Below are positions 1-11,558 of a stretch of DNA of 64,000 bases, piece after piece. Where the stretch lies: the NCBI GenBank assembly GCA_963854835.1, contig OY978525.1, forward strand, positions 112,144,018 through 112,208,017, written 5' to 3'. The notes under the pieces were generated by a model. The model saw only the letters and a list, made by a program, of their open reading frames with translations. It searched no databases and was not told the origin of the DNA. The DNA comes from Megamerina dolium (lineage: Eukaryota; Arthropoda; Insecta; Diptera; Megamerinidae). How positions within the stretch are numbered: the first letter of the stretch is position 1; each line of letters starts with the position of its first letter. Made by a program: the position numbers and the translations under genes.

Positions 1-2
1 TA

Positions 3-92
3 GGTGATAAATATGCTACGTTTAATTGTGATAAAACAGATGTGGGTAAAACAATTGACATTGAAATAACTTTTGAAAAAGTGAAACTGTAA
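3..92 (+). CDS. C-terminal end of an unrecognised protein (partial)
   Basis: Twenty-nine sense codons in one frame run from the window edge to a TAA at 90-92. The peptide begins GDKYATFNCDKTDV and ends in FEKVKL. Its composition is balanced, with no low complexity, which is unlike translations of the surrounding AT-rich DNA. An AATAAA follows about 410 bases later, as expected for a short 3' UTR. A TAG precedes the first GT, so the piece could also be a terminal exon whose acceptor AG lies at 2-3. I do not recognise the family. It could be chance: an open run of 30 codons is not rare here. The stretch 93-500 would be 3' UTR and shows nothing else. Confidence 0.4.
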   Translation, partial: GDKYATFNCDKTDVGKTIDIEITFEKVKL

Positions 93-500
93 ATATATTC
101 AATCCTGGATTTTTAACTTAGGGCAATCTAATTAGTGCGTCTTTGATAAAAATTTCAGCCGAACTAATATTTAAGTTATTTTGTACATTAGAAATTTGGA
201 CAGTATTAAAAACAACTATAACAAATATAAGAATATAAGAATTGGCCAATTTCGAAGAGCAAAACTTTTGTGGCATCAATATTTCTTAGAACTGATTCTG
301 AGCTTTATGGGAACTTTTTTCGTTCTTTTTTTTTTCATTCATGATTAAAACCATATTAAGTATTTTAAATAACATTTTAAGTGTTTTACAATTAATTTTC
401 TTCATAAATTTGTTTTTATACTTTTATATGCAGAAACATTTTTTAACTTGACTACACCATATTTATCAAGTGTTTTTGACAGCCACATATGTATATTGTA

Positions 501-506
501 AATAAA
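501..506 (+). terminator. Candidate poly(A) signal AATAAA
   Basis: AATAAA lies downstream of the stop codon at 90-92 on the same strand and would end the transcript of the partial gene at the left edge. No experimental cleavage site can be inferred. The motif is frequent in AT-rich DNA, so support comes only from its position. Confidence 0.3.
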
Positions 507-815
507 AAGAGATGAATGGCATTCCTTTTAGCACCAATATTTCATAGTTTTTAAATTATTAACTTTCAATTTAAAAAAATGTGATATTTGCTAAACAAAG
601 CAAATATTTCAATACATTACACTTCCGGTTTCAACCTAACCTCACAAATTGGTTGGTTGGTTGGATGGTTGGATGTATTGTCACCTTCTCATTTCAGTAC
701 TGATAAATACGTTCTATTTCTAAGAGAATAATATTCATTTCGTTTGGTTAAGTAATACAGTTTAATAGGTTAGGTTAGGTTATGTGGCTGTCCTCTCTCT
801 CTCTCTCTCTGAGAG

Positions 816-1121
816 GTCGCACTTAGGCCAGAAAGGCCCATTGTGATACCACCGAGATTCTTTTCCAATTCTGTTGTGCGTATTAAATTTGGAGAGCATT
901 AGAAGGGACCTACTTTTATTAGCCGGTTCCGAACGACAGAGCTCTTGTGACATCACTATAATTTAGTTTTGTCACAGAGCTCTTTCAAGAAGCATTTTTG
1001 GCAAATTGTTACTGCCGGAAAAATTACCAATTCTGGCCGGCAAGTGGGTACCATGTGGGGATTGAACCCACGGCCTACAAATGAGAAGGCCAACACACTA
1101 AGCACTAAGCTACGGCAGCCA
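816..1121 (-). repeat. tRNA-derived SINE, copy 1
   Basis: Read on the minus strand from about 1121, the segment starts with a tRNA-like head. It carries an A-box-like stretch (TAGCTTAGTGCTTAGTG) and then a B box (GGTTCAATCCC near 1057-1067). A roughly 230-bp unrelated body follows. The same head and body recur at 38514-38818 and 43465-43830, with fragments at 23281, 27284, 52083 and 63825. This copy is diverged and is preceded on the + strand by a (TC)n run (791-810) and a GGTTAGGTTAGGTTA run (767-781). Short ORFs overlapping it on both strands are not protein genes. The internal promoter boxes would direct RNA polymerase III transcription if functional. Confidence 0.75.
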
Positions 1122-1594
1122 CACACACACAGTTTAGTAGAGTATTTATATTCTATTTTAGAGAACTCTACGAATTCTACCTTGCATTCCATAAGTCTGA
1201 AAATTCACAGATTAAATGAATTGCCCGTTTCTCATTCCTCCGGTTGTTTGTGAGAATTGTTATGCGGCATGTTCATTCTAATTAAATGCTCGTCAAAATT
1301 CTATGATGACTGCTATTAGTTTTTATGCATACTTCAGATTATTATTAAATATTTTTTATCTAATCGCTTACAATTATATTTCAACCATAGCGCTCGCGTC
1401 GACCCTGCATCCCATTATGCATTCCCCATCTTTGATAGAGTATTTTCACATTTGTGGTGGAATTTACAATTTCTAAGCTTGATGAAATTAGGATTTACGA
1501 AATTTTGAATCTTATCTTTTTCTCATAGCAATATTCGTATTGATGTACATAATTTGAGTGATGATTCTTGCATTTACTACTAATCAAAAATTTT

Positions 1595-2150
1595 ATTCCA
1601 AGCGCTGCCCGGTTACCCAACACTTGGTCCTTCCAACGGAGGTTTGGTCTTCCTCTTCTTCGGCGTTTTCCAGCAGGTGCTGAATTAAATACCCTCTACG
1701 CTGGAGCGTCTTCTTCCATTCGCTCGACACTACCTAGCCATCGCCACCGCTGAATTTTGATTCGCCTGACTATGTCAATGTCAGCGTGTAGCTCATACAG
1801 CTCGTTGTTGTACCTTATTCGATACTCCCCATCAACGCAAATAGATCCGAAGATTCTGCGCAGAATGTTTCTCTCGAAAACCCCAAGCATTCTCTCATCC
1901 ATGGTGGAAATTGTCCAGGTTTCTGTACTATATGTTAGGACAGGAATAAAGAGAGACTTGTACAGTGCTATTTGCGATCTTTGAGAGAGGGCTTGACTAC
2001 TCAATTGCTTACTCAGCACAAAGTTAGCAAGAGTTATCCTCCAGGCTGACGTCATTACAGTTGTTGATGCTGGTTTCAAGATAGACGAAGTCCTCCACCA
2101 CCTCGAAAGTGTAATTGTCAACAGTGACGTGTTGTTGAATGTGCCGGGAC
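1595..2150 (-). pseudogene. Non-LTR retrotransposon fragment (RTE-like, C-terminal part)
   Basis: The minus-strand translation has the peptide series of the C-terminal region of endonuclease/reverse-transcriptase LINEs. In order: a degraded FEVVEDFVYLGS block near 2100, LYKSLFIPVLTYSTETW, DERMLGVFERNILRRIFG, YELHADIDIVRRIKIQRWRWLGSVERMEEDAPA, then a basic RRFPAG-type block and a DQVLGN-like block towards 1610. In-frame stops and frame changes break it. The catalytic RT core is absent and the 3' end is missing. The last block matches the start of the retrotransposon inserted at 4765-5007, so both may belong to one family. Confidence 0.8.
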
Positions 2151-2156
2151 TTTTGA

Positions 2157-4113
2157 TGATGCTATTACTACTATTAGTAAAACAATAACAACAACAAATA
2201 CTGCTATTACTATCCGTACACTGCGGATAGTACACTAATACGGATATAGTAGTTATTTAGTCACTCCATATTACTCAATGAAATGAAAAACTATTGTTCT
2301 ACTACTCTCGTTAGATTTAAATATTAATTGTCAATATGACCGCTTCACATCAATGCAAAAATCAAAAAAATTATAATATAAATATATTCATGTATGCATG
2401 CATGCTTCATAAAAATCAATTAAAACAAAAGCATAACAACGATAACATTCATTAACATCAACAATCACTATGAACATCATCAATATATGTACGAGTATGT
2501 AACTATGCCAAAAAATATACGTATACGTACAAGTATGACTTCTCATAAAATTGTTGAAAATATTTTTAAAGATGAAGATGTGCTTATGTGATGCAAATGT
2601 ACATATGCTTATGTTATGTAGTATGGCTGTGTGTGTGTGTGTTTGGGTATTTTTTTAACTCTGACTGTTAACTAACAATACTACTATCAAGGAGAATGCT
2701 CTTGACAATGATCTTGAAAAGTGAATGAAACACTAACTGACAGTGAACTATGAATATAATATATAATATATAATATATAATGCATAGATAAATTACAAGT
2801 GATTATAGAAATTATGTATGTGGTCTATCATATTGTACATACAATAAATTTGAAAAAAAAAAAAATTAACTATTAGTTAGATATGAACAAATTTTATGAA
2901 GATGTATTTGCAAATTTTTTTTTAAATTATGTAATTTAGATGCATTATTTATTAAATGTGCAAAAAAAAAATATATATATAAATTAGATCGATGGTTATA
3001 AAGAATTTGCAAAAACACAATGACATTGCCAAATCGAACATCCTTCTTATTATTGCTTTATTTCAATTATTGCAGTAGGTTAATGACTGTTGCTGTTTTT
3101 TTCTATCTCTCTCTCTCTCTTTCGCTCTTATAGATGAAATTAACCATAGTAATTAAATTAAATTAAATTTGTTTCGTATAAAACGGAATCATAGCATTAT
3201 TAAAGTGTAATCGATATTTACCTCCAATATTTAGTTTAACATTGTGAGATCTTTTCCGCATTTAACAATACTTTCAAACCTCATGTTATATGTAGGTACT
3301 CTTCAATTTCGACTATCGTTATTATTATTGTTGTTGTTCGCATAGATTTGTTATTTTATTATGTCTACTTATAGCAATCCAACTAATTCGATTGTGCATA
3401 ATTAAAATACAATTAGAAATCATGTGATAGCAGAACGTGCGCATAATTTAGTTAATGTTATTTATGTATGAATATTAACCTTCGTGCAAAAATCATAATT
3501 CTTAAACAAAAAAAAAACTATAAACATCTCAACAGAGTAATCATAAATTCTATAAATTTAATTTTTTTTTTCTTTTAATTTATAATGAGCCCAATTATGC
3601 AAAGTGTCAAATAAATATATTAAATACATTAAGACCATATCGCTACATTTTAATCCATTGAATTTAAATAGTTATATTGAAAAAAAAAAAGAAAAAATTT
3701 GCATAAATCATAAATTTATCAAAATTATAATTAAATAATCTAGGCATATAAAAAAAAACACACACAAAAAAAAAAACTTTATCTCATCGCATTCTTAACA
3801 CTTGTGTGAATATATTGGCAATTTTGTGCACAAATCATCAATTGCATAAATATTTTCATTCAACAATTCATCGAATATTGTTACTGTGTGTTGTTGTTGT
3901 TGTTGTTGTTGATACAAATTTCGACAAAATGAAACAAGTTATTGCATAATTAAATACTATGCATTCATTAACCCGCATTAATAATAAGCATCACAATCAC
4001 ATAGTCACAAATATAAAGACGTCATTGAGTGCGGATCAATGCAATCGTTTTTGTATCAGAGGCATATGAAATAGTAGAAGTGCACCTGCAATCTTAATTG
4101 GGTGTCAGTTTTA
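2157..4113. other. Gene-free AT-rich stretch
   Basis: No convincing coding sequence is seen. It contains an ATATAATAT-type tandem run (2756-2782), a (TC)n tract (3106-3126), a (TTG)n tract (3890-3910) and many homopolymer A and T runs. One short ORF at 2708-2720 (ATG plus 10 bases, then GTGAAT) has the right phase to be the missing first exon of the chitin-binding gene. That match is weak and is discussed as a finding. Confidence 0.5.
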
Positions 4114-5766
4114 AAGGATTTTTTTTTTTTGAATTTGAGGCTCTATGTTAAGGAATTGCTACAATATATTATATTCAAAGTATTTTCCTTTGGAAACTAC
4201 AAATTTTTCCCCATCTTTGAGGTACGATAGCGCATGAATTCCACCCCAATAGAGCCGATCAACTTTTGAAGTCAAGAACACTATCGACACAATTTTTGAT
4301 ACTTTCAACTGAAGTGAAGCGTATTCCGGACAAGGCATTCTCCATTGATCAAAACAAGTATTTTCCAAATACGTTTTAAAGGATTACGCAACATGTCCCG
4401 GCCTCATGTTGCGCAACGTACTATTGTGATAATGAAAAATCAATGACTCATGTTTGGTCGCCCATTCTGATTGTTTTTGGTTCAATGTTGGCCCCAATTT
4501 GATGAGTTGTTGTCAGTAGTATTCCGCATTAATAGTTTTATCCGGTTTTAGTAGCACATAATACATCATACCCTTCTGATCCTACCAAATATGCAGCATA
4601 ACCTTTGAACTATGGATATTCGGCTTTGGAGTCGATTTGAATGTTTAGTCAAATCTCATGTTTGTCTTTTAGAGGTTAAGCTTGTCGTAATGTATACATT
4701 TTTCGTCGTCACTAACAATGCGATGAAAAAAAGGTTTGCCTTTATACCGTTGAAGCAACATTTCTACTACTTACTTATGTGGCCATAACAACCGAATATC
4801 GATTTAGGCCGAATATAACATGCTTCGCCAGCCATCTCTGTTCTTCGCTAGCTGGCGCCAGTTAGAAATTTCAAGCGCTGTCAGGTTCTCCAGTACTTGG
4901 TCTTTCCACCGGAGGTTAGGTTTTCCTTTTCTGCGTCGTCCTCCAGCGGGTTCCGAATATAACACCTTCTTAGCTGGAGCATGTTCTTCCATTCGCTCGA
5001 TGACCTGAGCAACATTTCAGACATACAAAATTGCCTTTCGGTTTCTGTTCTGCTTTCAATTCATACCCTTCTGATCCCACCAAATATACAGCATAACCTT
5101 TGAACTAGGGATATTCGGCTTTGAAATCGAATTGGCTGTTTAGTCAAATCTCATGTATGTCTTTCTTCGCTTAAGCTTGTCATAATGTATACATTTTTCA
5201 TCGTCAGTAACAATGGGATGCAAAAAAGGTCTGTATATATACCGTTGAAGCAATATTTCAGACATACAAAATCACCTATCGATGTCTCTCAGTTTCAATT
5301 CATATGGATAACAATTTCCCATTTTGTGGATCAGTCACTTCCAAGGATTTAGCAAGCTCCTCTTGTGTTTGTCGTGAGTCTTCGTCCAATAAAGCCTCCA
5401 CGCCTTCACATTCTGTATGGCTTGTATCAAAATTATCACTTTTGAACCATCTAAACCAAATTTCACAAGTTGAAATTGATGGGGCATTTTCTCCATAAGC
5501 CTCACACAGCAAGCATCTGCTGCACTTTTCTTCAGATGAATACAAATAAGCAAAACTTCTTTCGAATGTGGTTTTGTAGGCCAAAAAGTTGACTTAATTG
5601 GAATCAAAAAAAAAAAAAAAAAAAAAAAAAAATTGGTTGTTTACACTTCGAAAAAATGACACATACTTATTTCAATAGCCTAATGATGACACTTCAACAT
5701 GTTGCCATAGTTACCACATTATCCGATGCAATTTAATACTACTAACGACCTTTGTTGAAAATCCTT
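4114..5766 (-). mobile_element. Degenerate mariner with internal duplication and nested insertion
   Basis: Ends carry matching inverted sequence (TTTAAAGGATTTT type) next to TA dinucleotides at 4112-4113 and 5767-5768. Minus-strand translation gives scattered mariner transposase blocks. The N-terminal part (5300-5584) has ISTCEIWFRWFKSDNFD and LLDEDSRQTQEELAKSLEVT. A central block has HRIVSDDEKCIHYD, followed by STPKPNIHSSKVMLHIW. The C-terminal part ends with GGIHALSYLKDGEKFVVSKGKYFE near 4170. Stops and frameshifts are frequent. A segment of about 240 bp is present twice (about 4567-5062 and 5063-5301). The first copy is interrupted by a retrotransposon fragment. Removing insertion and duplication leaves about 1.16 kb, close to a normal 1.3-kb mariner. 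An A run at 5607-5630 lies inside the right end. Confidence 0.8.
4765..5007 (-). mobile_element. 5'-truncated RTE-like retrotransposon insertion with 11-bp target duplication
   Basis: Minus-strand translation reads MEEHAPAKKVLYSEPAGG, a basic stretch, KPNLRWKDQVLENLTALEISNWRQLAKNRDGW, then a stop. This is the extreme C-terminus typical of RTE-like endonuclease/RT LINEs. The 3' end at low coordinates shows TAAG-like repeats (read as ACTTACTTA on the + strand near 4769-4777). The insert is flanked by AGCAACATTTC at 4754-4764 and again at 5008-5018. The same host sequence is uninterrupted in the second duplicate near 5245-5255 (one base different). This demonstrates insertion into the mariner after, or independently of, its duplication. 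Confidence 0.85.
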
Positions 5767-6340
5767 TAAATGTTATTTATAGTAATTTATAGTAATTTAT
5801 AGTAATTTTTAAATGAAATAGAGCAAAATAAAAATTTAGCATATCACAATAGTGGCTTTATTTAGAAGCTAGTAAGATACTTTAACTCCAAATATAAAAT
5901 CATGATTCCAATTTGTTTGAAAAATTCCGATATAGAATTATAGTGGCATGGAAGTTAAATTCTAAATTAAATAAAAAGTCAACTCTCTTTTGATATCAGA
6001 TTTACATAAATTGTCACATAATTTTTCCAGAAGCTTACTACTATTACTCTTATTATTATAATTTTTTTTATTTGCAAAAAAAGCCCCAAAGATGCGAAAT
6101 AAAAAAAAAAAATTTACTAAATTACAGTTCTACTATACGACACAAGGGTTAATTAATATTATTGCGATTAAGCAGTGTGCGTATACAAATTATTTCACAC
6201 TTCATAAGCATATAATTGTTGTTATTATTGGCTTATATTGTGTAATATTATTATTATCAACATTATTATTATGTAGCTATTATATAGTGCTCATATAATA
6301 CGATTACTATATAATAGATGTTTATTGTGTAAAAATTATT

Positions 6341-7911
6341 ATACCCTGCATAATGCAATATGCATGGTATATTCATTTCGGTCAGATGTTTGTGTCCACT
6401 TGAAGGAATCTCCGGAGATATAGACATAGATATATATTCGTGATCAGCGTCGATTAAATTTTCGATTTAACGATGTCCGTCCGTCCGTCCGTCCGTCCGT
6501 CCGTCCGTCCGTCCGTCCGTCTGTCTGTCACCTGGCTGGTTCGCACGATAACTTGAGTAAATATTGAGCTATTTCGATGAAATTTGGCATAAGTAATCTA
6601 TGATCCAAGGGTACGGAGGGGATTGATATTGGGCATGATCGGTCAATAACCACGCCCACACCAAGCATTCAAAGCGACTAACCTCGAAATTTTCAAAATC
6701 TTTAACTTGCTATAACTCACACAATATACCACTTGGGACAACAATATTTTGCACATAGAGTTATATTATACTACTATATAACCTCACCAAAAGTGGATGA
6801 GCCACGCCTACTTTCTAGCGTAGCTCCCATACAAAGTGTCTGTACTTCTTTTAAATTGAAACTGCTGTAACTTCTACAATCTTCTGTCTAGAATAACCAT
6901 AATTGACACTTAGATTAACACGGTAGTCAGAAATAATATGGCAGAAAATCAATGTGCCACGCCTACTCCTTTTTGGGTCTCCCATACAAAGTTGCGTAAA
7001 TTAAAAAAAATGTTACCGGTTATAACTTGCAAACTATTCAGCGTAGAATAACCAGATTTAAGGTGTGGATTAGTATTATACGAGCAACTAGGCTCACAGA
7101 AAATAGGCGCACCACGCCCAGTGTTTATCGTAGCCCCCATACAAATTTTAAATTGAAACAGCTGTAACTTCGGCAATCTTCTGTCTAGGATAACCATAAT
7201 TGACACTTAAATTAATATCGTAGTCGGCAAAAATCTGGCAGAAAATCAGTGTGCCACGCCCACTCCTTCATGGGTCTCCCATACAAAGTCGAGTGAATTA
7301 AACTAAAATTTTAAGCTCCATAGCTTACAAACCATTTAGCCTAGGACAACGAGACTTAGGGTATGGATTAGTATTGTACGAGCAACTAGGCTCACAGTGT
7401 TTATCGTAGCCCCCATACAAATTTTAAATTGAAACAGCTGTAACTTAGGCAATCTTATGTCTACAATAACTATAATTGACACTTATATTAATATCCTAGT
7501 CGGAAATAATCTGGCGAAAAATCAGCGTACCACGCCCACTTCTTATTGGGGCTCCTATACAAAGTTGAGGAAATTAAACAAAAATGTTAAACACCATAAC
7601 TTAGAAACTATTCAACGTAGGACACCAAATTTAAGGTGTGGATTAACATTGAAAAATTAATTGGATTTACTAGAAAGTGGTAAGCCACGCCCACTTTTTA
7701 TATAGCTCCCATACTAAGCCTCGGAATTATCTTAAAATCCTTTTACTTCGTCAAAGTCAACCATATTTCGGGTGTAAATTAGTAGTATATGCAAAAATTG
7801 TTTCTCGAAAAGTGGAAATAAAAGAAAAGTTGGATATTCGAGAAAACTTTTTATATATAAATCTACATATGCAGGGTATAGTTTGGTCGGCCCCAGCCGA
7901 CTGTAAGGAGA
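6341..7911 (+). repeat. 1.5-kb (GTCC)n interspersed repeat, copy A
   Basis: Starts with TATACCCTGCATA and ends with TATGCAGGGTATA, then a 16-nt hairpin GTCGGCCCCAGCCGAC and CTGTAAGG. The 5' 190 bp carry a (GTCC)11(GTCT)2 run. The rest is a degenerate tandem array of modules, each with a CCACGCCC/T motif. Motif starts are 6650, 6802, 6957, 7112, 7254, 7530 and 7685. One module junction near 7396 is deleted. Copies B (25692-27276, inverted) and C (30313-31775) share both ends. No transposase or RT is visible, so it is non-autonomous. Tetranucleotide-bearing dipteran repeats of the mini-me kind are the nearest class I can name; the classification is an inference. Confidence 0.8.
6475..6530 (+). 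repeat. (GTCC)11(GTCT)2 microsatellite inside repeat copy A
   Basis: Eleven perfect GTCC units followed by two GTCT units. The homologous site has eight GTCC units in copy B (27102-27141, minus strand) and four in copy C (about 30446-30469). The flanks are conserved in all three, so the tract is an inherited part of the element that changes length by unit. Confidence 0.95.
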
Positions 7912-10900
7912 TTTTTTTTAATTTGTTTTGTTTAAATTTATAGTCACGCATGTATTTTGTCAATTTTTTTTTATTTTCCTTTTATTATTAATAGTTGATT
8001 AAATGATTAGAATTTGTAAATATTTGAAGATTAATAATCTAAAATTAACTGTAAAATATATAAATACATGCATACGTCAGATTTTGTGCAAAGAACATCA
8101 CGATTGAGCATATAATTTTATCAGATTATTTTTAACAAGATGTTGTCATAAGAATATTTATTGATCGTTTGTATTTGTATTAGTAAAGTTCAAAGAACTC
8201 GCTTTAAAAATATGTTGTAGTATGACTACAACAACTAGGTGATAATTTTGCTGAAAATAAAATATATTTCTTAGATAATCATCACATATCATATCATCAT
8301 ATATATATGATCATTTCTTCATTTTTTGTTTTTTGTTTTCATTTGTGGGAGGAGGGGATTTTTATATAGACATAAATAATTATGTCAAATATATGCATAT
8401 GCTTTGTTCCCATTGAAATTTGAAACCTTTTAATTTTTAGGGAATTTATGTCTTTTCATAGAAATAAAGTTTTTTAATTTGCTTTTAAGCGGATGAGTAG
8501 ATTTTATGCTCGTCTCTTTTGCAATAAAATAAATTTAAAAGGCGAGTCACATTTAACACTTAATAATTAAATAAATACAAATAATTTTCCAATTATCTAC
8601 ATAGTTATTACTTAAGTTATTAGCATATTCCATTAATAATAATTTGATGAAATAATCTAAAATATAATATCGACGTAAATATTACTATCATAGCATAATA
8701 TACCAAAAATAGTCTAAGACTTATGTACCTACCCATATGACAACAATAAATATAATTATTGAATGCGTATAGAAAAACAATTATATATTGAATCACATAT
8801 ATACGTATTAGTAGTATAATCATCATAGACTAATGGCTCATGATGAAGAAGTAATTTAATTTTCAAAATCTTTAGTTGTATGATATTATTGTATCAAAAT
8901 GTTAAATTGAAAATCAAGTTTATATCTTAAATCTTTTTATTAATGTCTTTTTGAGGGGATTGGTTTCATAACAATTATTATTATTATTATTATTATTTAT
9001 TTGCTGGTATCTTGTGACTTTGTTGTTGTTGTTGTTTTTATTTCTCTTGTCATTTTATATGAAAATTATTATAATTTACATAAGTATTTGTATTATTGAA
9101 AAATAACACGTATTAATGGCATCACTATGAAAGTTGTCACTCATTCATTCAATCATTTCAATTCATATAATGGGTGATGATTAAAAAAATATTATTATAG
9201 ATTCTATATGCTTAATTAAAAATAAAATAAAATATCATGTAAGGTGTGTTACTTACATATGTGTAAGAAAACTTTATTACATAAGTAAATAATAAAAATT
9301 TAATGAAAATTTAATGTAAATGTTGAACTTTTCTATCTTTTGATCAAATCGAACTCTTTCATTTTAACCTCAAATCATATATATGAGAGATCATGTACAC
9401 TTGCAGTTTTATATGATTTACTCACCTCACCTACAGGGTTGATTTCTCGTTCGCATTAAAATCGACTAGTATGCTTATTATAGTAATAGAAATTATAAAG
9501 ATATTCGTTTTTTTTTTTTTCGATCACCCATTATACATATACTATATATACTTATGTATAATTTGATCCGATAGGGCCATACAATCGCTCATTTTAAAGG
9601 TGACATAATAAACGTCATAATGAGACCATTGCCATCAAAATATAATAATATAAGTATAACTATAACCATATGTATATGAATGTACGAATATGTAATCATC
9701 ATTTTTAGTTTCTACAGCTATTGTGAATAACCTTATTAATTTTATGGTTACTTTTTTTACTATTTCAAAGAAACCAAAAAAAAAAAATACGTTCATATCA
9801 CCCTCAAAAGGTTGTCTCTGTTACCTTGAAATGATCCTTTTTGTATTGTTTGTTACTATACATGGTTTTTGTATATGATTGCTCCAATTATTTTGCTAAT
9901 AAATTATTAACGATTGAAATACCTGTACTACTTATACACATATTAGCAATATTATGAATAAATTAATAAATCTATAATTATAGACTAAATATATTTATTT
10001 GTAGGAGGTGTTATTTTATTTCGATAGGTACTATATTTATAGTAGAGGAGTAGAGAGTAGAGTAGTAATATACTTTTTCAATTTTATATCGATTAATCAA
10101 TAAAAATGAATATTAAAAAAAAAATTTTTTTTTTCTTTAATTCAATCATTCATAAAAATATGATATTTAGAGCTAAAAATTATCACTATGATATCAAAAA
10201 AAAAAAAAAAAAAAAAATTAATAATTTATAAATCATAGATTATGACATAAATCACAAGAGTATAGTATAGTAATTTGATCTTTATTGCATAAACATAACA
10301 TTGACACATTTACGATTTAAATAATTTGATACTTTCTATTGTACAGGGTTTTTTGTTGATTTTTTTTTTAGCATTACTAAAGATTAAATACTATAATAAA
10401 TAATTGAATAGAATTATATAGGTGTATATTGCTTGTTAATACATATTCATCTATTAAATAATATTTTATATATATATACAAAAATAGATAATCTGACATT
10501 TATGTTTAAATGCACATTCTTCTCAAGGATTTATTTAGATATGAAATATTTTAAATATATGACTAACTCATATGCTTTGACTTGTACTTATCTTTTTAGT
10601 TATTTATTTGTATTGATATATGAATTTATATTTAATTGTTTTGCATTTTAGCTATCAGGCATTCCATCCCGTATAATATTTAATACTTTTTTTTTTTTAC
10701 CAATCATTTGATATTTTTAAAAGCATTTTCTTGTATTGGTTGCTTCTGTTACTCGCATTAAAAACAAAAAAAAAAAAAAAAACAAAAAAAAAACATCATT
10801 AATTTATATTAAAATTCATATTTATATTTATAATTAATTCTATTTAGAATATACATATCATAAATCAATAATTCATGTATACTCATTGTCATTGTCTATA

Positions 10901-11558
10901 AATAGCATATACCAAATCTATCACTTAACTATTAAAAATTTTCCCAAAAATTAATTCATTTAATTTTTAAAACAGAAATTTTTACATAAGTATAAATAAT
11001 TATTATTGCACATATATGATATATGGCGGCTGATCTAATTGATTAAAATTCAAATTAAATTAAAACCATATTTGCTATTTAATGCCTTCGCATTAGTGTG
11101 CTACTGTTTAATAGTTGTCACTTTTGCCCTTTTTTGACCAATAGAAGTGAATAAAATATTTCACTTTGGTTAGAGAGTTATGTAAATATTCATTTCGCCC
11201 CTCAATTCTATTTTTTGTGCACACTTGCTTGACAATCATAAATTCCATCGATCGATTTAAAATGGAATACCCTTTTAACGATTTCATCCCTTCACTGGAT
11301 ATGATCTAGCGTTTGAACGGATATCATAATGAATAGCATTTTGATTATAAATAACTTTCAGTTACAATAATCTGTTGTTGTTCTTGAATAGGGATAGATT
11401 GCATCAATTCTTGATTTATTTAGTTATTTTAATTATAATTTTCATAAAGGAATGGGCATTTTTGAGCTGCAAACTCAAAAAAAGGGTAATCTTTTTTGAT
11501 TGAGCTGTGGTACAGTAGTATTTAGTTGAATTCCTTAATTGTAAATAAATAAACAGTA
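7912..11558. other. Gene-free AT-rich stretch
   Basis: No ORF here shows protein-like composition, and no transposase motif was recognised. It holds (TTA)n at about 8976-8996, (TTG)n at about 9020-9035, A/T homopolymers (10197-10216, 10766-10782) and short AT palindromes. If the chitin-binding gene at 14500 starts within the window, this interval is probably its first intron or upstream region. Confidence 0.5.

Noticed and set aside
767..781. Telomere-like GGTTAGGTTAGGTTA run
   Set aside because: Only about three units, interstitial, and this word is widespread in insect intergenic DNA. No terminal structure.
956..1253. Overlapping 78- and 94-codon ORFs on both strands
   Set aside because: They lie in the SINE; peptides such as GLNPRPTNEKANTLSTKL are conceptual translations of its tRNA-like head.
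6341..7911. CRISPR-like regular repeats
   Set aside because: The repeat units are themselves about 150 bp and diverged, not short direct repeats separated by unique spacers. The context is a eukaryotic transposable repeat and no cas gene is present.
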